Positions 58,748 to 64,000 of a stretch of DNA of 64,000 nucleotides are shown here, one piece after another. The notes below the pieces were generated by a model. The model was not told the DNA's origin. It made no database searches and worked only from the letters and a program-made list of their open reading frames with translations. The DNA comes from SZUA-35 sp963781035 (GTDB taxonomy: Bacteria > Actinomycetota > Acidimicrobiia > Acidimicrobiales > SZUA-35): NCBI GenBank assembly GCA_963781035.1, contig CAWAEN010000009.1, forward strand, positions 496,001-560,000, read 5' to 3'. The translations under genes were made by a program, and so were the position numbers. How positions within the stretch are numbered: the first letter of the stretch is position 1; the number at the start of each line of letters is the position of its first letter.

Positions 58748-59953
58748 CTAGCTCTTGGCGAAATCGAGTGGGACGCGCTGGAGGCGAGCGTTGTATCGCC
58801 GCAACCATGTCTCCATCAGGTCGACGCCCCGGCCGTCGCCCATGTCCACCATCTCCGAGTCGGTCAGACCCTGCAGCCGCTCGAGCACGATCAACAACGC
58901 GTCAAGATATTCAGCCTTCACCTGCTCGATCGAGTACCCGCTCACCCCATGGGCAACGAGTGCGGCGTGGTAGCCGGCCAACAGGTCGTCAACGTCTGAC
59001 TCGGGCGAGTCCTCGTGCATCGACGACCCAAGGAAGTACGCAACGTCGATCATCCCCGGACCTGGCGTGGCATTTTGCCAATCGATGATGGAGACGACCG
59101 AGCCGTCGGGGCCGAAGAACATGTTGTCGAGCCTGAAGTCGCCATGCGACAGGCACCACGGCGCGTCCCGATAGAAGCGGTCTACCCGCTTCACCCCAGT
59201 GGCCTTGCACGCCGCGAGTAGCTCCCGCGTGTGCGATGAGAAGTTGGCACCACCCGCGGCCACGAAGTCGTCGCAACCATTGAGAAACAGAGCGTGAAGA
59301 ACCTTCGGGATGGACTGGGGCCCCATCTCCCAGTGTTTGCTCGGGTTCCGATCTGCTTCCCACGTCTGAGCATGCAACCTGGCGAGCACCGCCAAACCAG
59401 CCGTGAGCTTCTCGATCGATGCATCCTCGACCTGGTTCCCGATGTCAGCGACACCGTCGAGATCCTCGATGAGCACCAAACACGGGGGCACGTAGGCATC
59501 TCGGGCGCCCTTCTTCTGCGCCCTCTTCGTCAGCGGCTTCAACAGGAACATCGGAAGGCGATCCGCCTTCATCATCGCGTTCTGCTGCTTGTGCTCATCG
59601 CCCACCGCTTCGTAGATGGCGGAATACACCTGCGGAGTCGGAACATCGAGGGCCGGCAAGATCTCGGAATAGACCCGGACCTCCCGCTCATAAACGCTGA
59701 TCGCCTTGCCCATGGCGCGATTCTCCGGAACCGTCGTCGGGATCTTCGCGATGACCGTGGCTGGCCCCGCCGGGCCCTCATAGGACAGCGACAGACGAGC
59801 GACAATGCCCATGAAGCCTTCGCCCTCGCCGAGAATCCGGCGGTCGACCTGGGTCACCGTCGAGTCCGCTCCGATGGTGTTCGACCTCCGGAGCTGCTCG
59901 GTCATCCACCCGGGGGTGAACCCTTCGAGCGTGGTTGGTGTTGGTTCTGCCAT
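58748..59953 (-). CDS. APH/EcKL-like kinase
   Basis: The intact 401-residue protein has QVDRRILGEGEGFMGIVARL, VIAKIPTTVPENRAMGKAIS, CLVLIEDLDGVADIGNQVED, the catalytic WCLSHGDFRLDNMFFG and the metal site SIIDWQNATPGPGMIDVAYF. This is the phosphotransferase subgroup with DUF1679/EcKL-like features. It is the third kinase of this fold in the region. AAGGAGTCACACACC before ATG gives a good ribosome-binding site. It is probably part of the catabolic pathway rather than drug resistance. Confidence 0.85.
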   Translation of the reverse strand: MAEPTPTTLEGFTPGWMTEQLRRSNTIGADSTVTQVDRRILGEGEGFMGIVARLSLSYEGPAGPATVIAKIPTTVPENRAMGKAISVYEREVRVYSEILPALDVPTPQVYSAIYEAVGDEHKQQNAMMKADRLPMFLLKPLTKRAQKKGARDAYVPPCLVLIEDLDGVADIGNQVEDASIEKLTAGLAVLARLHAQTWEADRNPSKHWEMGPQSIPKVLHALFLNGCDDFVAAGGANFSSHTRELLAACKATGVKRVDRFYRDAPWCLSHGDFRLDNMFFGPDGSVVSIIDWQNATPGPGMIDVAYFLGSSMHEDSPESDVDDLLAGYHAALVAHGVSGYSIEQVKAEYLDALLIVLERLQGLTDSEMVDMGDGRGVDLMETWLRRYNARLQRVPLDFAKS

Positions 59954-59994
59954 GGTGTGTGACTCCTTGCGGAGACCTCTGCGCTGGGTTCAGA

Positions 59995-61144
59995 TCAGAC
60001 CGGTTGGTGATTGGCTGATCGAACAGTTGGCGGGTGTGAGTCGCCGTAGCGGGACTCGCGCTCGAAGATCACGTGATTCGAAGCCGTGTTGATGTCTCGG
60101 GCGAAACGCTGGATCGGGTTGTCGAGCATCGCTCCACTTGCGCCGATGAGCGAGGCGATCGAGTTCGTAGCGTCGCGACACATGAACACGGCGTGCGTCA
60201 TTCGGCTGGCCCACGCGCTTCGTTCCTCGGCAGTGGCCTCCCTGCGGTTGGCCATGATCGAGGTGAGCACGTCTCGCATCAGGAGTTCGGCTGCATCGAT
60301 CGATATCGACGCCTCAGCGATGAGGCCGAAGTTGCCCTCGCCCTTCACCGTGCCGGTCGCCTCGATTTTCGCCTTCACCTGCTCGCTGAATGCCGCTCGA
60401 GCTCCCCGAGCAGCGCCAAGGCAGGGAAGGCCAGCGGCGAATGAAAGCACCGGGATGAGCGGGGTTGTGTACAAGGTCGCCGGCATAGCGATCGGCGAGG
60501 CCAAGGCTGCCGTCGATGAGGCCGAGAAAAGGCACGGCGTAGTCGCTCGAGACGAAGACATCGTCAACGGCGAAGTCCATCGAACCGGTGCTGCACATGC
60601 CCGCGATGTGCCAGTTGTCGATGGGCTCCACCTCGCCTCGCGGGAGCAAGAACATCAGCGGTTCCACTCCGCCATCGGCGTCGGTGGCCAGGCACCCGGC
60701 AAGCACCCAGGTGGCGTGGACGATGCCGGTACCCCACGACCAGCGACCGGTCACGCGGTAACCCCCATCAACTGCTGTGGCGGTACCGCCTCCGATGTTC
60801 AAACCGGCGGGGGCAAGGACGTACGAATCATCGCCGTAGGCATGATCCTGCACCTCCTCAGGGAAGGCGGCGAGCCAGAAGGCGTGTTCGATGTAGAAGC
60901 CGATGATCCAGCCCATGGGCGGGTCAGCCTCGGACAGAATCAACACGACCTCGAAGAAGGTGTCGATGTCGAGCTCGTAGCCGCCGTACCGCTTCGGCAC
61001 CATCATCGAGAACAAGCCACTGTCACGAGCGGCGTCGATCACCTCGTCGAGCGGACGGCGAGCAATCTCGGCTTCACGAGCCTTCTCACGCAGCAGCGGA
61101 GCGAGATCGTGGGCGGCTTGGATGCACTCTTCAGGCGACATCAA
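59995..61144 (-). CDS. Flavin-dependent monooxygenase of acyl-CoA dehydrogenase fold (HsaA/HpaB-C2-like), one frameshift
   Basis: The first part (MMSPEECIQAAHDLAPLLRE, LFSMMVPKRYGGYELDIDTF, GWIIGFYIEHAFWLAAFPEE, DGGYRVTGRWSWGTGIVHAT) reads to about 60490, then one shift leads to FGLIAEASISIDAAELLMRD and IASLIGASGAMLDNPIQRFA and the end SNHVIFERESRYG. The GASG...NPIQR and NxxNH-like end are typical of two-component phenol hydroxylases such as HsaA. It would hydroxylate an aromatic ring using reduced flavin. It heads the minus-strand operon, 62 bases from operator site 2. Confidence 0.78.
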
Positions 61145-61205
61145 CGGCAGTTCCTCTCGCTCGGCTCCGGGCGGCTCCCTCCGGCGAGATCCGGCCGCCT
61201 AAGGT

Positions 61206-61218
61206 ATTGTCAGACAAT
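61206..61218. promoter_or_regulatory. ATTGT-N3-ACAAT operator, site 2
   Basis: ATTGTCAGACAAT, extended to TATTGTCAGACAATA as a perfect 7-base-arm palindrome with one central base. It lies 62 bases upstream of the monooxygenase start and belongs to the same motif as 41665-41677 and 62704-62716. Confidence 0.65.
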
Positions 61219-61225
61219 AGTACCA

Positions 61226-61387
61226 ATGGTGTTCGAGTGCGATCCGCGGGCCGACCCGCTGCCATTCGACGCCTCAGCCGCCCGGGCTCTCGGCAACCTC
61301 CAGACGGACGCCGACCTCAGCTGCTTCTTCAACGTGGGCGTATCGGGCGTCGCCAACTACCGCTCCATCCTCGGACTCCGCAACTGA
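61226..61387 (+). CDS. Small ORF of unknown function
   Basis: ATG at 61226 opens 53 codons (MVFECDPRADPLPFDASAAR then ALGNLQTDADLSCFFNVGVS) to a TGA. The composition is protein-like and the ATG is 7 bases after the operator, so a leaderless transcript is conceivable. I recognise no family; it could be the tail of a lost gene. Confidence 0.3.
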   Translation: MVFECDPRADPLPFDASAARALGNLQTDADLSCFFNVGVSGVANYRSILGLRN

Positions 61388-61459
61388 CAGCGGACGCCTG
61401 CACCGTCATCCAGGTTCGGGCACGACGTCAGTCGACGCAACCCGATCGGACGATGTCGA

Positions 61460-62059
61460 TCAGGCGGTTTGCAGCGAGAGGTCGGTCAGCGTGGCCGATT
61501 CGATCAACGGATCGAACGCCGCTCGTGCGTCTTCGAGGCTGATGAACTCGTCTTCCGGGATCTCGCGGATGGTCGATGTCGGAGCGCCATACACGCGCTC
61601 GCCCATCATCCGGCCCTGCTCGTCGTACGGCCACATCATGCAGAGCCACAGCGATTCGATGTACTTCGCATCTGGGCTGCTGACCTCGTGGCCGCGGGCG
61701 GCTGCGGTGGCACCGGTCATGTAGACGTTGTAGAGCGCCTCGGAACCGAAACCCCAGTCCGACACCGAGAGACTCTCGTGTTCGAGCAGCATCACGGTCG
61801 TCTCGGCGTCAGACAAGCTCTGGTAGAAGCCCTTGACGGCTTCCTCTCCGTCGAGTTCGATCGTCCCCTCTGTCGTGGCCAGCCGGTAGAACGGCTGCTC
61901 CACGGTCATCTCGGGCACGAAGATCTCGTGGTAGCGACCGCTGACTTCGAGCATCGCGTGGAGGCGGTAATTCTCCAGAATGCGTCGGTGCAACGGGTTG
62001 GTGGTCGTCTCGAGCAGCGTGTCTGCAGCGAGCGTCAGTAGTCGAATGTCGGCCTTCAT
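61460..62059 (-). CDS. SnoaL/NTF2-like protein
   Basis: The intact 199-residue protein has an NTF2-like pattern: HAMLEVSGRYHEIFVPEMTV, DGEEAVKGFYQSLSDAETTV, SVSDWGFGSEALYNVYMTG and KYIESLWLCMMWPYDEQGRM. It is longer than usual SnoaL proteins by about 50 C-terminal residues. GGAGAACACAG precedes the ATG. It follows the VOC gene in a two-gene minus-strand unit under operator site 3. Confidence 0.75.
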   Translation of the reverse strand: MKADIRLLTLAADTLLETTTNPLHRRILENYRLHAMLEVSGRYHEIFVPEMTVEQPFYRLATTEGTIELDGEEAVKGFYQSLSDAETTVMLLEHESLSVSDWGFGSEALYNVYMTGATAAARGHEVSSPDAKYIESLWLCMMWPYDEQGRMMGERVYGAPTSTIREIPEDEFISLEDARAAFDPLIESATLTDLSLQTA

Positions 62060-62129
62060 CTGTGTTCTCCTTGTAGTGGGAATCATTGCTGTGTAAATCG
62101 TTACTGTGTGGATCGTGCGGTAGCGGCGG

Positions 62130-62648
62130 TCATCGCACCGGGTTGCTTCCGTCCCAGCCGGACGCCTCGTCGCGGATCATCGCAAAGACCTGTTTCAAGT
62201 CGGGCGTGAGGTCCGCGACTTCCATCACTGGTTGGCCGTCGTCGCCGCCTTCGAAGTACGAGAAGCGCGTGCCGGTGCCTGCCATGACTCCTTCGGCCAG
62301 CAACGTCGCGCCGTCGTCGGCGAATCGCTGCAACTCGGTGTCGAAGTTCTCGCTCCACACCGAAACGTGCTGCAGTCCCGGGCCGTACTGGTTGAGGAAG
62401 TCGAGATACGGCGACGGGGCGTCGTTGTGTTGCTCGATGAGTTCGATCTGCATGTCGCCAGAGTTGGCGAGTGCGAGACTCACGTCGGGTTCGGACAGCT
62501 CACCGCGATAGCGAAAGCTCTCCATCTCGACGTGGTCCATCCGGAAGAACGGTCCGATCCGCAGCGTCTGCGTCCAGTACTCGAGCGCCTCGTCGAGCGA
62601 CGACACGATGATGCCGTTCTGCCTGATCGGTCCGAACAGATTGCTCAT
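62130..62648 (-). CDS. VOC superfamily protein
   Basis: The intact 172-residue protein starts MSNLFGPIRQNGIIVSSLDE and has the two-repeat glyoxalase fold: ALEYWTQTLRIGPFFRMDHV, MQIELIEQHNDAPSPYLDFL, GPGLQHVSVWSENFDTELQR, VMEVADLTPDLKQVF. Candidate metal ligands are the E in QIELIE, the H in LQHVSV and the E in VMEVAD. It resembles methylmalonyl-CoA-epimerase-like or lactoylglutathione-lyase-like proteins. The reaction is unknown. Confidence 0.8.
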   Translation of the reverse strand: MSNLFGPIRQNGIIVSSLDEALEYWTQTLRIGPFFRMDHVEMESFRYRGELSEPDVSLALANSGDMQIELIEQHNDAPSPYLDFLNQYGPGLQHVSVWSENFDTELQRFADDGATLLAEGVMAGTGTRFSYFEGGDDGQPVMEVADLTPDLKQVFAMIRDEASGWDGSNPVR

Positions 62649-62703
62649 GTGGTTCCCCGTTTCGCACGGCGGCTACCCCATCGGCATTGCCCCCGTGAGA
62701 TGG

Positions 62704-62716
62704 ATTGTCATACAAT
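62704..62716. promoter_or_regulatory. ATTGT-N3-ACAAT operator, site 3
   Basis: ATTGTCATACAAT, identical to site 1 including the following AYGACCGACA context, in the divergent region between the VOC gene (minus) and the acyl-CoA synthetase gene (plus). Confidence 0.65.
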
Positions 62717-62748
62717 ACGACCGACACGTCAATTGTTGCTTCGGTTAC

Positions 62749-62784
62749 AGAGCTTCAATCTGCAGAGCTTCGATCCGCAGAGCG
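62749..62784 (+). repeat. 15-bp tandem repeat in the synthetase leader
   Basis: AGAGCTTCAATCTGC, then AGAGCTTCGATCCGC, then AGAGCG: two full units with two mismatches plus a partial third, between operator site 3 and the synthetase ATG. Confidence 0.6.
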
Positions 62785-62805
62785 ACGGGTGGAAAAGGGG
62801 ACATC

Positions 62806-64000
62806 ATGTACGAACATCTCGGTCAGGTCATGGCGCGTGGAGCACAGGAGTACGGCGATCGTGTGGCGCTGGTGTTCCACGATGAGGAGTTCACGTATCG
62901 TCGACTCGACGAGTTGTCGGCGCGACTGGCGAATGCACTCGCCGGCCTCGGAATCGGGTCCGGTGACCGCGTCACGCTCTATTCGCAGAATCGCTGGGAG
63001 TGGATCGTCAGCTACTACGCGGTGCTGCGACTCGGTGCCATCGTCAACCCCATCAATGTGATGTTGACACCCGACGAGGTCGTCTACGTCACTCGAGACT
63101 GCGGCGCCAAAGCCCTGCTCGCTTCGCTCGACAAGGGCGCACCGATCATCGATCGCCGCAGCGAGACGCCGCTCGACCACATCGTGCTCTTCGGCGACGA
63201 CATCCCCGACGGCGCGACGTCCTTCGACGAGCTGATCGCTCATGCTGGACCGGACTTCGACGACGTCGATATCGATCCGTCGTCGACCTCCACGATCGGC
63301 TACACGAGCGGCACGACCGGGCACCCCAAAGGTGCGATGCTGACCCACCGAGGAATCGTGCTCAACAGCGCCATGACCGCGAACATGCACGCCCGCACCA
63401 GCGACGACGTCTGCTACACCGCTCTGCCCTGTGCACACGTGTACGGCAACGTCGTGATGAACGGCACCTTCTTCCTCGGCGGCACGCTGGTGCTGAACGA
63501 CCGCTTCGATCCCCTCGACTCCATGGGGCTCATCGAGCGTTACCGAGCCACGATCTTCGACGGCGTTCCGACGATGTTCATGGTGATGCTCGCCGACCCG
63601 AAGTTCGACGATTTCGACCTGTCGTCGCTGCGCCTGTGCGCGGTCGGCGGCCAGACGATGCCCGAACCGAAGATGCGTGAGGTCGAGGAGCGCTTCGGGT
63701 GCCCGTTGATCGAGTTGTGGGGAATGACCGAGATCGGCGGCCTCGGCACCACGTTCCCGGCGTACGGGCCGCGCAAGCACGGTTCGATCGGCATCGCGAT
63801 CCCCTACACGGAGTGTCGCATCGCTCACGTGGACGATGCCGCCATCACCATGCCGCCCGACGAGGTCGGCGAGCTGATGGTCCGTGGTCCGATCGTGATG
63901 CAGGGCTATTTCGGCAATGAAGAAAAGACCAGCGAGACGATCGAGCCCGATGGCTGGCTCCACACCGGTGACCTCGGCCGCATGGACGAAGACGGCTGCG
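62806..64000 (+). CDS. AMP-forming acyl-CoA synthetase, N-terminal part
   Basis: The gene runs off the right edge after 398 codons without a frame break. It has MYEHLGQVMARGAQEYGDRV, IGYTSGTTGHPKGAMLTHRG (AMP-binding P-loop), LPCAHVYGNVVMNGTFFLGG, LIELWGMTEIGGLGTTFPAY and GWLHTGDLGRMDEDGC. This is a class I long- or medium-chain acyl-CoA ligase that activates a carboxylate for the pathway. Its ATG follows AAAAGGGG. The catalytic lysine lies beyond the window. Confidence 0.93.
   Translation, partial: MYEHLGQVMARGAQEYGDRVALVFHDEEFTYRRLDELSARLANALAGLGIGSGDRVTLYSQNRWEWIVSYYAVLRLGAIVNPINVMLTPDEVVYVTRDCGAKALLASLDKGAPIIDRRSETPLDHIVLFGDDIPDGATSFDELIAHAGPDFDDVDIDPSSTSTIGYTSGTTGHPKGAMLTHRGIVLNSAMTANMHARTSDDVCYTALPCAHVYGNVVMNGTFFLGGTLVLNDRFDPLDSMGLIERYRATIFDGVPTMFMVMLADPKFDDFDLSSLRLCAVGGQTMPEPKMREVEERFGCPLIELWGMTEIGGLGTTFPAYGPRKHGSIGIAIPYTECRIAHVDDAAITMPPDEVGELMVRGPIVMQGYFGNEEKTSETIEPDGWLHTGDLGRMDEDGC

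Larger units (their letters stand above)
61145..61459. other. Intergenic region with operator and a small ORF
   Basis: This 315-base stretch between the monooxygenase start and the SnoaL-like gene stop holds operator site 2 (61206-61218) and a 53-codon plus-strand ORF (61226-61387). The rest (61388-61459) shows no signal I can support. Confidence 0.5.

Overview
The window is high-GC DNA from an actinobacterium, most likely of the class Acidimicrobiia (Ilumatobacter-like). This is inferred from overall style: Thr/Glu-rich linkers behind lipoprotein lipoboxes, an acetyltransferase-first protein acyltransferase/NDP-forming ligase, a DUF4395 protein, and long ATGA-overlapping operons. No rRNA, CRISPR array, transposase or integrase was seen.

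Layout. 1-8.8 kb is housekeeping-like: citrate synthase tail, a lipoprotein, a GNAT/acyl-CoA ligase, DUF4395, tRNA-Val and tRNA-Cys, a patatin-like lipase, a 1-Cys peroxiredoxin, and an operon of aminotransferase, Nudix hydrolase and a secreted protein. 8.9-15.3 kb holds a prokaryotic cation-chloride cotransporter and a signalling operon (membrane histidine kinase, HDOD response regulator, degenerate HD response regulator). 15.3-22.7 kb holds an N-formylglutamate amidohydrolase and ATP-grasp ligase divergent from a MATCAP/DUF1704-type metallopeptidase followed by CorA, MscS, a membrane protein and a SagB-like lipoprotein. 22.7-30.5 kb holds a three-gene GlpA-like dehydrogenase, glutamate dehydrogenase and a TrpXYZ-like ABC transporter. 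30.6-36.2 kb is a tight operon: old-yellow-enzyme/hydrolase fusion, acyl-CoA dehydrogenase, NicX-like dioxygenase, glutamine-synthetase-like ligase.

36.2-38.4 kb is a small accessory array: two toxin-antitoxin-like gene pairs separated by related repeats that contain tRNA-Gly-like pseudogenes and a 16-base palindrome. 38.4-64 kb is a large catabolic region: CoA ligases, acyl-CoA dehydrogenases, aminoglycoside-phosphotransferase-fold kinases, a Rieske oxygenase, a P450, a flavin monooxygenase, a homogentisate-dioxygenase-like cupin, VOC proteins, alcohol dehydrogenases, SDRs and a sulfatase. Three copies of ATTGT-N3-ACAAT sit at its divergent promoters. They match the operator form of FadR-type GntR regulators, and one such regulator is encoded inside the region, so the units look like one regulon for an unidentified aromatic, alicyclic or sulfated carbon source.

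Data quality. Many genes are broken by single-base frameshifts that nearly always resolve by removing one base, with coding potential intact on both sides. They are sparse outside 38.4-50.6 kb and roughly one per 100-150 bases inside it. I read most as assembly or base-calling insertions rather than real decay, and I annotate the restored genes with their outer limits.
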